A stretch of 64,000 nt of DNA, from positions 947,001 to 1,011,000 of the forward strand of contig JALPQD010000388.1 of the NCBI GenBank assembly GCA_023101885.1, written 5' to 3'. Below are positions 47,226 through 60,892 of the stretch, in pieces (the stretch's first letter is position 1; each line of letters opens with the position of its first letter). The translations under genes and the position numbers were made by a program. Source of the stretch: Typhlomys cinereus. Its lineage: Eukaryota; Chordata; Mammalia; Rodentia; Platacanthomyidae. The notes under the pieces were generated by a model. That model did no database searches. It was not told where the DNA came from and saw nothing but the letters and a program-made list of their open reading frames with translations.

Positions 47226-50200
47226 AAATGAATTCCATCTTAGATTATAATAAAATTTTCTTTCTGTTTTGGAATTTTCTTAATTGTGCTCTACACAAAA
47301 GAGCATTCTACTTATTCTTTGACATTCTCACTTAGATTTCTATTTATTGTTAAATAAGAAAATGTTCTTCAGCAAAAATTTTTTTGAGTGCCAACAGAGA
47401 AAAATTAATTTAATGGTTGAGAAAATTAAAATTCCTTCCCATATTTTGAGAAAAACCAACATGAAAATTGAAGGTCCTGGCCTCAGCCCAGAATAAGAAG
47501 AAAATTTTATGTGAAAACACTATCCAGGCCAACTCGAAATCTAGCCAATTTGAATAATAATGAGATTTGTTAATTAAAATGACTTTTTTCATGTTAGGAC
47601 AAAGTTTAAAATATCCTCTGATAAAATTACTTACCCAAAATAGTGAGAGGAAGATTATTGTTTCTTATTATATATGACCCAATTCCTTTAGTTAATTGAG
47701 AATATTTAATATGGATTATGTGCAAAAGAGGATAAATTAGGTGGTATGTTACCAAAAATAAGAGATAAAATTCATAAGTGTTAAATTTCTATACTCTTTA
47801 CTCATCAGGCAAGGCTGAGCATATATTTATAGAATGTAAAATACAAATGTGTTGCAGTATTAAGTTAGACGACTTTGGAATTTTATAGAAGTTATTTTAC
47901 TTCACAAGTGCTTCAGGACATTGCGCATTCTCTGAGACAGGTGGTGTGATTAAATTCTCAAATGATAGCAGTGTATATAGACATTTAAAAAACATTTTGA
48001 AATGTTTTGAAAATCAGCTTTATGTAGCTTTCAAGTAAGTACTTTTTTGTTAAGTTCTCAATATTTTGAAGTGTAATGATGCAAATTTGAATCAAAATGA
48101 AATTTAACACATCTTTGAATAGTTATTAGGCAAATGCCTACAATGAGTAAAGATTTATTTAAGATTTAATAACAGAGAGAGATGAGAAGACATCACAGCA
48201 AAGGTAACAATAACATGAAGTTTGGCAGTTGCATGGAAAAGGCATTCTTTGAACACATGAAGAAGAAAGATCCATCATGAAGTAATCAGATATTTGGGAT
48301 GGTCACTGAGGATGGTATAAGGGGATTTTATTGTACTAGTTAGAGATCATGGATTGGATAAATAATATATTGAAGAGCCAAGAACGGGGGAAATGTATGG
48401 AGAAAGTTTTCAGGACATATCCAGCTGACAAAGGATAGTTTTGGGCAACTAAATTGTTAAGAGTTAATGTTCAGGTACCTTGAATGTTGTGGTAAGGATT
48501 TTTTTAGTTATTTCTTTTGTTCAGTGAGCAGGCTCAGGCTGATGTATCAGCAAGCAATGCTCAGAAAAAGAACATGTAAGACCTTTTTCGACTGCTCAGG
48601 TTTGTAATATGGTGCAGCTCCTTACGCAATTTCATCCTGAAAACAAATGAAATTTCATCTGTATATTATAAATTACTTTTGAGAGGTACAATATAGCCTC
48701 AAAAGATGGAAAGGATGAATTATTCTAAAATGCCACATCTTTGTGTGTTTATTTTCCTTCACAAATCAATGGGAACAGTAGCTTTGAATTATTATCTGAA
48801 GCAGTGAACCATGGGTGGGTGGAGGAAACACTTCATATCCAATTATGCTGGACTCATTTTAAAGCAGTGTTTTAGTAAATTTGGGAGATGCTCCCATATC
48901 TTCAGATCATGGCTCTAAGCATAACAGAGGCTGGTGGCAGATAATAGCATAGTTATTATCCGGACAGTGTTTTCTGTCCATGCAATGAATGTTTAGAATT
49001 TCCAGTTAGAGCATGATATGAGAAAAAATAAACATTGACTTCCAATAACTAGAAGATACAATATAAATCCGATGTATACCTCTGATGATTTAGGTTCACT
49101 GTCAAAGGATGGATGAAGAATGACAATAGAGAAAAGAAAATAGAAAAGTAAACATCATCAGATTTGCATATGGAAACCTTATGAAAGCCAGAGAGGTTCA
49201 AGTGGCTTCAGTTAAAGACAAGCAAGACTAAACCATACAGCCAACGCAAATAATCAGAAAGGACTCTGCAAGCCAATGTATTGTGTAGGACATCGTGTTG
49301 ATGTTTAATTAGTAAAATTCATTGATGAGGAAGATGAAAATTTGAAGATTATTTAAAATGCATGTACTCAAGCATACATAGGGCTAGGACAATACACACA
49401 TATATGTATGCATATATGTGTATGCCTATGAATACACATATATATGCATGTATGTATGTATTTTCGTCTGGGGGACCAAACCCAATGTATTGTGCTTTCG
49501 AATATCTATATTTTGAGTACTGGAATATCTTCTACTTCTGGACAGTTTCCACTGATTTTAGGCTCATATGAAAAAGTAAATGTATTTTTTTGACCATTAG
49601 TAAAATGAAGTTTGTACCGGAGTCAACAAAAGAAAAAAAAAAAAAGAAAAAGAAAAAAAAAAACGCATCCCAAGGACCAAACTCTGACCACTGCCAATTT
49701 TGATAAATAAAGTGAAATGTATCTATTGATGCAACACATGTAACCATTTTTCAACAACCACAGCAGAGATACAACAGAAACCAAACTGTGGTTCCTCCAA
49801 CCACAATTATTTAGTCTCTATCTCTTATTTACAAAGATTTCACTGATTGGAGAGGCTATTTAGGAGAAACCTTGGCAGCTAGGGCTGTGCCCCACTACCC
49901 AGTCCATAGGTAGGCGATTTCTTGACAACACACATTGCTCAGAAAGGTTATCTTTTAAGAGTTGGTTTGAGGCACATGGAAGGTACCAGAATTTTCTGCC
50001 TAAATAAATTTCCAGTAAACAGCCTTCTTCCTTTCCAGGAAATGACTGTTTTGTTCATCTTCATTGGCTTGAGGTCAGTTATAATTCAGGACGACTCGAT
50101 GGAAATATTATTCCTTTTGCTTTTTTTCCTTCTTATATTAAGATGTACATATGACAAGCAATATTGATAAGGAAATATTTTAACCTTGTAGACTCAAGAT

Positions 50201-50374
50201 CTGGATTAAATCGTTGTTTGTGAAAGTAGCATAGCATTGGACATGTGGCTGAAATAAACTGCAGAGTCTCTTCCAAGCAGAGCTTACTTCTCCATTTGGG
50301 TCAGATTTAGACTTCATGATCTGGATTTGCAAGTCCCATACTTCATTGCAAATCTGAACATTTAAACCTGTGTC
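47226..50374. other. Unassigned non-coding DNA
   Basis: No exon or RNA gene recognised. It contains a CATATATGTG-rich palindromic patch (49386-49460) and an A-rich run with G interruptions (about 49630-49663). Confidence 0.5.
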
Positions 50375-50815
50375 ATAGTTAGGCACAGGTGCCAACTTGA
50401 CAGTTGAGGGTTTGAGCTCTGGGCCCATTTGTAGAGAATCAGTGGTTGAGTTAAGCCCAGAGCAAACCTGCAGGAGATTGTCTAGCTAATAGGGAAGGCC
50501 CAGTTCATGGTGGGTGGGAGTAGGTCCTGAACAGGTGAATAAAATACAGAGAGCTGGTTGAGGAAGATGGTATCCTTCTGTACACTTGACCAGACACTGC
50601 TGTTCTGGCAAGTAAGGATTGTCCCTCTCTCAGCCATTATGTAGAGATGGTGTGGCCAGTTCCCTCAGCCCTGGTGTTGGTGTGAGCTCTGCTGTGAAGC
50701 TGGACTGAGAACTGTAAAGGGACAATCTTACGAGAAAATAAACCCCTTGTTCCCTTAAGCCATTTGATGGCCATTTATCAGGAACCATTGCAGGCGAACT
50801 GCAACAACCTTGGAA
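50375..50815 (+). mobile_element. URR1-like repeat, sense, best-kept copy
   Basis: Order: 'ggtgccaacttgacagttga', 'aggagattgtctagctaata', 'gggaaggcccagttcatggt', 'ctctcagccattatgtagag', 'ttccctcagccctggtgttg', 'aaataaaccccttgttccct', ending 'ggcgaactgcaac'. It carries an AATAAA signal. I use it as the reference for orientation of the other copies. Confidence 0.75.
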
Positions 50816-51600
50816 TCTATTATTTAACAGCTACAAATTACGTGACCCCTTCTCCCATCACGAAGTGGGAAGTATGTACATTCCTTTCATTCTCCATGGC
50901 TTGTGAATCTTCAGTCAATAGATGATAGACTTTCCTTTGCATAGTACACTTCAAATCCACCTATGTTGTCATGGATGGCAAGACATTTTTCTTTCCTGTG
51001 GAAGATGTTGATTAATTTGTATGTTATTATCATTACAACTAGTATAACTATGCTATGTATTGGAAATAGCTATAATTTCATTTGTTTGTTATAACTCAAC
51101 AAAAGGGGAGAAAGGAAAAAATAGGGGTGGATTAGCCTTGGTCATATGGTACCTTGCTTTCAGCATGTGAATCTGAGTCCCTGAGCCCCCAGGTACAATG
51201 TCTGACAACTGGATGTGAGTTAGACAAGCCCTTCAGAATCTTCTGGTTTCTTGACAGCTGCTCAATGTGAGGGAACAGGGAGATCTCCTATCATTACACC
51301 TTCTATTCTTCAATTTGTTTTAGACTTTTGAACCTTCACAGAAGAGATTTCAGACATTACGGGGCTGCTCTAGAAAAGTACTGTTCAGAAGAGAAATACA
51401 TATTTGCTTTTGTCCATTTACCCACTTGTTCAAATAGTTATTCCACAAATACCTATAATAGGTCAGACTAATGAAGCCTGTGATACACAATCATAGGACA
51501 ATATTTGTCTGCCTTTGACCCCCAAATTCCTGATTTATTACACAGTCACTTCTAACAAGGGATTTGTAATCCATAGTCCATCTAGAGACATCACCTCATT
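50816..51600. other. Unassigned non-coding DNA
   Basis: A stretch at about 51425-51500 ('ttattccacaaatacctata') weakly resembles the end of an L2/MIR-type repeat. Nothing secure. Confidence 0.4.
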
Positions 51601-51601
51601 C

Positions 51602-51772
51602 ACCTGAGGTTGATTTCGGCCTTGAGCTGTGAACTTCCTGCCTCTATATTCCTTGTGCTGGGATTATAGGCATTTGCCACTATGTGTAGTGTATGGAGTG
51701 CTGCCATAGAACCCAGGGATCCATCCAATCTAGGCAAACACTCTACTAACTGAGACATATCCTGCCTCCATC
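51602..51772 (-). mobile_element. B4-type composite SINE (B1 plus ID), antisense
   Basis: Left part is reversed B1: 'gctgtgaacttcctgcctct', 'cttgtgctgggattataggc', 'atttgccactatg'. Right part is reversed ID: 'gaacccagggatccatcc', 'aggcaaacactctactaact', 'gagacatatcctgcctcc'. This B1-ID fusion order is that of the rodent B4 family. Confidence 0.78.
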
Positions 51773-51933
51773 TTACATCCTTTCTGATCTGAAGAGCTTC
51801 AGGCCCAGTGAGGGATATTGCTTCAATAGAATGAGATGGAGGACTATAGAGGAAGAAATCTAACTTCCTCCACTAACATCTATGTGTATACACACAGGTC
51901 CATAAACAGGTGCACACACACCACTTGTATACA

Positions 51934-51991
<58 letters not shown>

Positions 51992-52038
51992 ATCTATCTA
52001 TCAATCATCTAGCTAGCTAGCTGTCTATCTGTCTATAC
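51934..52038. repeat. (TATC)n microsatellite with variant units
   Basis: Pure TATC units from about 51935 to 51990, then a broken part with TATA, AATC, AGCT and TGTC variants to about 52036. Confidence 0.96.
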
Positions 52039-52202
52039 ATTCACATATGTATATATATGTATATAAAATATGCAATTTTGTGTGCTTATAAAGACACTGA
52101 TATTGCTTTAGATGGGAATATCCACTTAGATTCATCACAGGAGATTAAAAGAAGGGAATGGAAACAGAAGGAAGGAGGGAAGGACCAAAAAACAGAGAAG
52201 AA

Positions 52203-52429
52203 GGATGGGGGAGATGGTTCAGGTCCTTTGCCTCACAAATGAAAGGTCCTAAATTTGGATCTCCGGATACCATGTAAAAATTCCCAATGGAAATGCCAGT
52301 GGCCTGAAATTCTGAAAGATAGAGCCAGGGAAACCCCAGAGCAAAGCAATAGGAGATAGAATAATTCAGGACAATTTTAGATATCACCCTTAGACCCCCC
52401 ACAAGTGCAAACACACACACACGCACACA

Positions 52430-52473
<44 letters not shown>
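52203..52473 (+). mobile_element. B2/B3-type SINE, sense, with CA-rich tail
   Basis: Head 'gatgggggagatggttcagg' (A box region), 'tttggatctccggata' (B box region), body with 'aatgccagtggcctgaaatt', and a 3' end with 'acaagtgcaaacacacaca' leading into (CA)n at 52410-52473. The tail with CA repeat mirrors the TG side of the reversed TG-containing SINEs. Confidence 0.72.
52410..52473. repeat. (CA)n microsatellite
   Basis: CA dinucleotides with two G interruptions in the first 20 bp, then pure. Forms the 3' part of the SINE. The 110-codon minus-strand frame from this tract is an artefact. Confidence 0.96.
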
Positions 52474-52474
<1 letters not shown>

Positions 52475-54594
52475 CAAGGAGAGAAAAATGAGTGAAGTTA
52501 GTTTAATTAGTCAGGTGACTGTTGTTTTTGCCATCTCTGAGCACCACTGCAGTAATTCATCTTTCATGAAGTTTTTCTGCTTAGTTCCTGTGGCTTCCCA
52601 GGATCTATCCCAATATCACCTTCATCATTGCTAAGATTATTTCCCAGGATTGTGTGAATTATCATTTGAAGGTCTCTATCCTTTAATATACAGCTGACTT
52701 TTAATTTCATCTAACTGATTGAAGATTTGTGAGACAGAAAAATTTGGTAAATTTCCACCCCAGTCCTACAACCAAAATGGTGCTGCATTTTAAACCTAGG
52801 TGTTCTGACTTCAGTTCTAGCAACCATGATACGCTGATAACAATATCCAAGGAACTGGTCATTTGCTACATAGGTTGGCAATAGCATGATAGACCAAAGA
52901 AATATAAAGTTGCAGAAGTTTAGAAAGGGAGTCAAAGTTGGCTTTATATAGAGCAGAAGAAAACAGAAGTCTGAAGTTATTAACTTCCCCAAGCTCATTC
53001 AGAAAGTTATAAGACTTTCATGCCAGTACCCTAGAAACAAAAAATTAGGAAGAAAACATGCAAAAACATAAAACAGTATTTCAGGAGAAATAGTACTATG
53101 AAATTAAAAGGCATACATATTTATATTCACATATGATATATGTCAGAATCTCAGCAGCTACATGAAAAACACATTATATAAAACATGTATGAAGACAAAT
53201 GTTAGATGTTATGTCTGATGATACAATGCTATGCTATATACTATGATACTATGCACTGCATTATAAAATGTTCCTGTATTTTTAGTATATTACATTTAAT
53301 ACTTCATATACTATATTATATGTTGTATAGTATGTAACCTGTATAATTATGAATGCTAGCTTATGGAAAAATACATACCCAAGAAAAAGCTTCATTTATA
53401 AATTGGACACAGTAAGAAATTAAATGCAAATTATGAGTTAGGACATTTATAAAAATATCCTGCAACTAATGTAAGGTGACTATGGCCTTACTCTCAACCT
53501 GTCTTATGATATTGTATTGGTTGTGTCCCTTGTGATGGCATGAGATGATTCTTCTACATAATGAGATGGAATATGATGCTTGATGTTGGAATCGTGAAGT
53601 AGAATTGCATGTTAGGTTTTGAAGACATAAATTTCAGCTTGTGTTTGTGTAGAATCACTGTGAGAACATGAGCAGGCGTGAATGAACACCCACAGAGACC
53701 ATTTCAGTATACGCCCTTCCCGAGGTTAAATCTTTTAATTAAGTCTGCACAAGATTGTTTCTTTCTTTGAGTTTATATTTGACACCTCTTCATCTTGAGG
53801 GTTGTAGCCAGGTTTATTGATTATTTTTCTGGCCAGTCTCATTTTTTTCATGTTAAATAGAGCAGAGACAAGCTATTATCATCAGCAGCACTATCAGGAA
53901 TAACAGCCACCGTGCTGTGGTCCTAGCACGTGGTGTTAAAATCAAGTCATCTGGATACACTGGCTTTCCTGTGACACTTTCTCAGCTTTATAAACTTTTG
54001 GTACATGTTGATGTCGTGGCCATAAGTAAAATTCTCACCTTTTCCACAAATATTAAAAGAAGAAAGTTGGGGATTCCATCATTTCAAAGTAGGTCGTGAA
54101 AACACTAGCAACAGGCTAATACAAGTGTTGGTGTTTCTTTCATCATTCTATATTTCATTTTCTCTCCAAGCATGTTTCAGTGATTCAGAGAGATTGAAAG
54201 TGTGGTAAGTGCATGAAATTAAAAGGCACTTTCCTCTAGCAAGTTGTGTATCTAAATAATCCTAATTTGTGGAGAGAAATTCATTTTTCTATTATGCCAA
54301 GTGATTAGCATGTCCATGAAACAACATGAATAGACAGATAGTTCTACTCAAGCATTACTTGGCTTTTCCTACATAGCAAAGACATTCACTACCTTTGGCA
54401 CAGCTCTGCCAATTGGTTATGACACAGGCTAAGAGAGTGAAGTCCAAACAAATTGATGACTGGAAGACCAGAATTTTGCCTTGACACTTCCAAAGTGGTT
54501 TATTATAGAAAAAAAAGATTCACCCAGAGTATCTCTCCAGTGCAAAGCAATCTAACTTCACCCCATTCTCAGGACTCACTTTGCCTATTCTTTT
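52474..54594. other. Unassigned non-coding DNA
   Basis: No exon recognised. Low-complexity TATACT/ATGATACTATG stretch at about 53215-53335. Confidence 0.5.
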
Positions 54595-54599
54595 GGTTT

Positions 54600-54905
54600 A
54601 AAGATTGATTGAGGGTGTGTGTGCTTGCACACACGCTCATGTGCACACCTTATATAGCATGTGTGTGGAAACCAGAAGACAAATCTTGGGAGTTGGCTCT
54701 CTCCTCACCCCTTTCTTCTGAGGCTGGGTTTCTCTTGCCATTTTGGCCACTGCATAATCCATTAATACCTTCTATAGGAGAACTGGAATAACAGACATAT
54801 TATATTTTTGTTGTTGTTGTTGTTAAACAACATGGCATCCAGGAATCACACTCAGGTTTTAAAGCTAGTGGTTTTACCTGTTGAGCCTTCCTGCCTATCT
54901 CTGCA
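54600..54905 (-). mobile_element. B3-type SINE relic, antisense
   Basis: Order of a reversed B3-like element: TG-rich 'gagggtgtgtgtgcttgcac', 'gtgtgtggaaaccagaagac', 'aatcttgggagttggctctc', then after a broken middle 'gcatccaggaatcacactca' (B-box region), 'gtggttttacctgttgagcc' (A-box region). Contains a short (TTG)n at about 54809-54823. Confidence 0.65.
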
Positions 54906-56458
54906 CTGTCTTTTTCTTTGCCTCTCTGCTAACCGGTTTGGTTCCCAGTCCATTCCTAGCAGCAGTTTTACATGATAATATTCACCTAATCTGAGTTGCA
55001 GTAATGCATATTTATTTAATGTGTATCTCTGTAATGTTGCCTTCACATATCACAAAACAGATCTCTGGATAGGTTTGGTTATTGCTCTTCATTCTGCTAT
55101 ATTGAATGCCTTTGGGGCTAAGTTCTTGTCTCAACTATTCTAGTAAGCTAATGCCATTCTTCTACATGGCTGGAAGCAGATTGTGAATTAATAGAAAACT
55201 GCATTGTTTTGTGACAATGTATAAAACCAGCCATTCTTTAGATCAAGGAATCAGTTCACATGATTCATTGAACATAAAGCACATGACAAAAGGTATATCA
55301 AAGCTGCTTTCTGATTATAGCAAAAAATGGGAAAACATTTATGAGGAATGCTGTTATCACAATCAATAATGGTGTAGACTTAATTATGCACTTATCCTTA
55401 AACTTTTCCTGCCTTATAGTGATAAAAATGCATGACAGACATTCATGCTACTATATCTCCACTGAAAACATTAAGAAAGAAATGCATGCTTGCTTTGTAC
55501 ATGTAACTAAAGATATTGGCACTGTGGGAGCTACTCCCAAGATTACTGTAAATAACTTGTCTTGATTTGGGGAGAACAGAAGAGAGGGACATTTGAAAGT
55601 ATGTTTAAAAACAATATATTAGGAAGACCAAGTAGGATTAATGATTTTATTTTGCAGTCTGTTACATTAGGAGTTTAATAAAATTTTGCTCTTCTGGAAA
55701 AAAAGTGTGATTATTCTCTAAATTTGTCAAATGTTTTTATTTTTTGAAACACTCTATTCCCTAGGATGTCAAATTCTTCTAATTAATAAGCTCATGTGTG
55801 ATTCTTATTCAGTTTCTTAGCACAAGAAAGGGACCATCTATGTGATACAATGGTTTTATTGGATACTAGTCAGCATAACTGAACACTGGTTTAAATTCAG
55901 CCTTTATCTCAGCAATTTATATAATTATTTAAGATTTTATTTTATGCTTCTTTATCTGCAAAATGTTTTATTTTGTTGAAATAATTTCTAACTCTTCTAA
56001 AAATGCATAAGAATGCCAAATATATGACAGACATACGATATCTTTGAGTTAATTTTCTTTTACCATTATGAAATTACCATGGAAACCATTTAAAATAATT
56101 GAAGAGCCTTGGCATCCTAATGCAGAATACTCAATTCACAAAATAACTACATATCCTCACATTCTCAGGGAATTGAAGAACATTCAGCACTTGATACATG
56201 TTAATATTTTTCTGGTATGCTCATGTATCAGGAGGTAATGTAACTGAATTTTGAAATGGAAATATGCTTCAGCCCACTGTAGCTGAAGACAGTGTTTTCC
56301 TGCACAAACTCTAGCCTCAAGTCATCTGTGGATGTTTTTGCACTCAAAATACTCTTGCATCCACCCATTCGTCAGTCCCAGGGGATTATATGCAGCAACA
56401 TTGGATGGTGAAGACCAGTACTCACAGGACAGGGTTCCAAGCACTCTGCAGTTTCTAT

Positions 56459-56460
<2 letters not shown>
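54906..56460. other. Unassigned AT-rich non-coding DNA
   Basis: No gene, RNA or repeat family recognised. The last 170 bp before the A run (56290-56460) are less AT-rich; no known transcript match comes to mind. Confidence 0.45.

Positions 56461-56495
<35 letters not shown>
56461..56495. repeat. A35 homopolymer
   Basis: 35 uninterrupted A residues. It could be a retrotransposed poly(A) tail, but I find no upstream match to the downstream flank (ctttagtaattgc), so no target-site duplication supports that. Confidence 0.97.
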
Positions 56496-56497
<2 letters not shown>

Positions 56498-59400
56498 TTA
56501 GTAATTGCTTTGATCCCTTAGGGGTGAACATGACAGCTGCTTTAACAGCTGGAAAGTCACGTCTCCTGACAGCTCAGCGAAAAGTGCTGTAGACTGCTGA
56601 ACATCTCAGAAAGAAAGTGTGCATGAGCGAGCTGTCTTAGAACTTCTACAAGACAAATTGATCTAACAGCTTCACTCCTCTGAATAGTTTATAACCATAA
56701 ACTGTCAGCAGGTTGGATCTAAGACCTGGGAATGTTTCCAACTTGCCATTATTCTGAAATTCCTCCTGGGGTCTCAAATGAGGAATGCTTTAAAGGGAGT
56801 GAAAGCTACTATTTGATACTATTACTGAACGGAAAAAAAAAAAAACATAATCAATGGCATTTTAATGAGACCTGACTGAAATACTACATAGGCAAGGAGG
56901 ATGGAAATGCTCTTGAAAGATTTGATAGTAAAAATTACAGACTGGCAAACAGTGATATGCACAGCTAACTGTTCTTAGAAGCAATATAAATTGTTCACCA
57001 CAGTTCTGTCAATGGAGCATGCATTTTCATGAACTCCCTAAATATAACTTTCATGATATGCTTCATTTTTACCTTCAATCCTTCATTCATTTTTTATTCC
57101 TCTTTTAAACACACTTATGAACATCTGTCAGATCAGTAAATCACCACATATTAATGTGGTGTCATGTGCTAAAGTGCATATTACTTAGCTTTGGGGAGCC
57201 TGAAGAAGATCACAATTAACCAAAAAATTGCCAGAAGTGAAGAATAGTTACAAATGTCCTAAGCATAATGATTGTGATGAACTAAAGGAAAGATGGTGTG
57301 ATAAAGTACACAGGCAAGCCAAAAATCGGTAGGCCACTTTAGCTGAGAATCCATACTAACATGAACCGGGCATTTTGGACTTTTAGATCCATATCACACT
57401 TCCATTTTTCACAGATCTTCTGGAAACTGGACATGTGGGTATGGGGGGGGGTTGCTGTAGGACACAATTCTGAATGTTTCTTAGGAAAACAGTGCTGTGG
57501 GTGGGGAGAGCAGAGGACGCCAGAGACCAAGGACCTTGAAGACAGGAAAGGCCGACCAGACGTGAAATGTCAAGAAGGAAGAGTGCATGGGACTGTGCTA
57601 CCCACATGGCCATTATACTCAAGGAACAACCTGAAAGGCAGAATTCTTCAGAAGTGTCACAGATTTTGAATAGTTCTTTTACTGTGCAATAATGTAAATG
57701 GTTACAAAATGATATTGATTTAATGTCTTCATATGTGTAAATACATATGCATAAATATTGGATAAATCTTTAATTATATATTAATTGGATTCATAACTAT
57801 AATGTAGATAATATATATTTATATAATAATAAAGCTATTCTAATTAATTGTGTAAATTTCCAAAAGATATGAATACTTGAATCATTTATATATACAAATA
57901 TACATACATGTACACATAAATAATAAGCATGCAATTATTTATCCTATATCAAATTTGAAGATTAGATAAAAATAGCAGATTTTAATATAATGATAATTAT
58001 TTTTGTGGTGCATTGCAACTCAACCTGATTTTTGTCTTGGAACAGGAGCTAATAAAGTCTCCCAGGTCATTGTTTTTAAAAACTTTTTTATAAATCTTTT
58101 AGAGTTTCATATATGAATATAGTGAGTTTATGATATTTTTTGCACTTTAATCACCAATTTCATCTCAACTCTGCTTCCAATTATAACTCTTTTTATTCCC
58201 TACATTCTCTTTCTGTTTCCATGCCTTTTCATATGTGTGACAAATTGAGTTTCTTCATTGTCTTTGATGATATGTGCCTGGGTTTTTGCTGGAGCATTAA
58301 TCATATGTCAATGAATATATCATTGAAAAAAGTTCTCCCATTCTTCCTGCTTCCACATTAATCCTCAACCATCTCTCAGGGAGGCATGGGATCTCTTAAG
58401 ATTTTTCTCCTTCCACAATGAAATATTGATAGGTCGAATCCCATGCAGATCTTGTGGAAATACAAATAGTAACAGTGAATGTATGGCTGCAACAGCTCTA
58501 TCATGTCTAGAAGATAACATCTGACTGAACCTCAGTTTCCCTTCAGGCTCTAACAATCTTACCACACCATCATCTACCATGTTCCCTGAGCTTTAGGTGC
58601 TTGGCTAGTTTAGATGTCCTGTTTAAAGCCCAGGAGTCCAAAATCACTTATTTTCTGCAAAATTTTCATTGCAAAAGGACGCTTTTAGGTTGAGTCCTGA
58701 ATATGCCTCCAATCTAGGGCTGTAAGACAAATGTTTAAAAGGGAGTTTGATATTGTGTCTTTATAGTTAAGCCTTAATAGTTTGCAACCCAGTGCCAAGC
58801 AGCACCTACAGCTCCATTTTTATAGTTTCTTCTCCTGGATTACAGTAATAGCAATGTGATCCCTGCTGAAAAATGAGCTTTAAATCTGATCAAAAAGCTG
58901 TTGGTTGCCTCCTTGATGTTCATGTCATTATTACATTGACGGTCACCTCTTACCAGGGTAATTGTTTTTGCAGATTGAAGCTTTCATGGATTGATGGATG
59001 AGATTGTAGATGGCTTCATTTCCCTTCAGAAGCTTGCATAAGGCTTTCTGGTACTGTGGAAGCTGGCAAGTATAAAGAGGAAGCTTCCAGACCAGTTCCT
59101 GCTGTTTCACTTTTTTTTTAATCCATGTCCCATGATTAACATGTATTGCATTCTGAATAGTAGAATGTTAATGACGATTTCTGGAGATGTCAAAGACCAC
59201 AGGTGGTAAGATTGAAAGTGGAATGATGGGGGGATAATTATGGAAAAGAACAGAGGAGGGGATAGGGCATAGGAAGGGCTGAGGGAGTAACAAACAGCAC
59301 TAAGGTTTTAAGGGTTTTAAGATATAATTAGACATAAACCTCCTATATTATTATATTTTTTGTTTAAAACAGGTATGATAACAGACATACAGTACACAGG

Positions 59401-59595
59401 GCAACACAGAGAGAGGAAGAAAGTGTGACATGGAAAATGCCCTATGTTGCTCCAGCAATCCAGTAATCAAAATTTCCAGTGCCAGGTGTATGATATCTCC
59501 TAATAAGCTGTTGGTCAAAGAGGTTTCAAAGGTCTCCCCACAAACAATATAGGCTTTTGTCACTGCTTTTGGTTTTCCTCCAGAAACTGACATTC
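56496..59595. other. Unassigned non-coding DNA
   Basis: Includes the GC-richer stretch 57361-57669, which gives frames of 102 codons (+) and 79 codons (-) with no known family, and a very AT-rich part at 57715-57990. No exon that I can support. Confidence 0.45.
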
Positions 59596-59599
59596 TTGA

Positions 59600-59697
59600 A
59601 TGTACACTATACCCTGAGTAGGCCTTGAACCTACAATTTTCTTCCTCAGCTCCCAAGTAGCTAGGAGTTCAGATTTGTGTCACCAGACCGGGCTAGC
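59600..59697 (-). mobile_element. B1 SINE relic, antisense
   Basis: Reversed B1 order: 'aggccttgaacctacaattt', 'cctcagctcccaagtagcta', 'tgtgtcaccagaccgggcta' (canonical form: cctcccaagtgctgggatta, then ccaccacgcccggct). Confidence 0.75.
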
Positions 59698-60284
59698 AAT
59701 TGCTTTAAAACACATGTTCAGCACCAACTGTCTCTTATTCCTCTATAGTAGTCGGTATCAAACTACGGACTGTGAGGTAAATTGAACTTCTTTCTTTTGT
59801 GAAATGTTTTATGGCAATGCAGACACCGTACTTCTTCATATATTTTACATCTTAATTTGTGGCCACCTTTGAACTGCAACAACAAGACAAAATAGTTATG
59901 ATGGAGAAAGAATGAATGGCAAGAATAAAATTCTATCTGAAACTTTATGGAGAAAATTGTCAGCTCCTTGTCTATTCAAACTAGACTCAGAATGCACTTA
60001 GATGGACAGAACGGTTTTCTGGGCAAACTTTTATCGTATAAGGAATGAATCACATTGTGGGTTTACAATTTTTTCATGTTCTTCAAATTCTTCATTTAAG
60101 AATGTATAATGTAATAATAAGTACAAAGGAATATATTACTAAAATGAAAGAATTATATTGGTTCATACATGTTTCTTTTTAATATAAAGATCTCAAAGAT
60201 ATAAAGAAATATTAAATTTGGCATTACTTTTGTATGCAAAATTCTGTAAAGAGATTTATCTATTTTTTAACCTAAGAATTTCAA
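59698..60284. other. Unassigned AT-rich non-coding DNA
   Basis: Nothing recognised. Confidence 0.5.
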
Positions 60285-60720
60285 AAACTGTCTCATGGAT
60301 CATGATGTATAGTATTGTCTACCTGATACCTAGGACTCACACCTCTGGTCATATCTGAGAGAGTTTCTGTAAATTAAGCCTGAACTCTAGGCATGAGATT
60401 GGGGGATTGTCTTTTACATGATTGATGCAAGAAGATTCAAGCCATGGTGTGAAGAGTCATTCCCTAGGCAGGTGATATAATACTATAAAAAGATGTAGAG
60501 AGACAGCTGATCATAGGCAAGCAGACACCTATGCATGTATTGATTTATTGCTTTCTGCACTTACTGTGGATATGATGTGACCTGCTGCTACAAGTTCCTG
60601 CTACTGTAACTTCCATACAATGATGGACTATGAACTAAATTTGTGAGCCAAATAAATCTTTTTGCCACTAAAGTTGTTTGTGCTAGGTATTTTTTTCAGT
60701 AATATATAATGAAACTTAAA
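60285..60720 (+). mobile_element. URR1-like repeat, sense
   Basis: Order: 'ttgtctacctgatacctagg', 'catgagattgggggattgtc', 'tgatataatactataaaaag', 'gcaagcagacacctatgcat', 'gtgacctgctgctacaagtt', 'tgtgagccaaataaatcttt' (AATAAA signal), ending near 'taatgaaacttaaac'. It belongs to a subgroup in which the 3' part reads gtgagccaaataaa. Confidence 0.66.
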
Positions 60721-60882
60721 CAAAATGCAAAATATTGAGTGCTAGTAAAATCAGCAAATGAATTTAAATGGATGTTTTCAAGTGTTTGCCTACAGAATGG
60801 TGAGTAGATGAGAAAATACGTCAGGTCAATTTTGCAAATATACTGATTTCAATCTTATAGTCATTTACTCACATTTGAGTCG

Positions 60883-60892
60883 CAGATTTTCT
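60883..60892. repeat. Target-site duplication, left copy
   Basis: cagattttct, identical to 61172-61181 across the SINE. Only 10 bp, shorter than for the other two complete copies. Confidence 0.85.

Noticed and set aside
49386..49460. Palindromic CATATATG/CATGTATGT patch as a regulatory site
   Set aside because: Alternating AT-rich low-complexity sequence is self-complementary by nature; no specific site can be claimed.
51934..52038. Regular repeats suggesting a CRISPR-like array
   Set aside because: A plain tetranucleotide microsatellite with no unique spacers; the window is mammalian.
56290..56630. Possible processed pseudogene ending in the A35 run
   Set aside because: No target-site duplication across the A run, no recognisable protein in any frame, and the sequence continues without a change in character after the run.
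57361..57669. GC-richer region with 102- and 79-codon frames on opposite strands
   Set aside because: Overlapping frames on both strands with no known motif; no splice or promoter signal that I can support.
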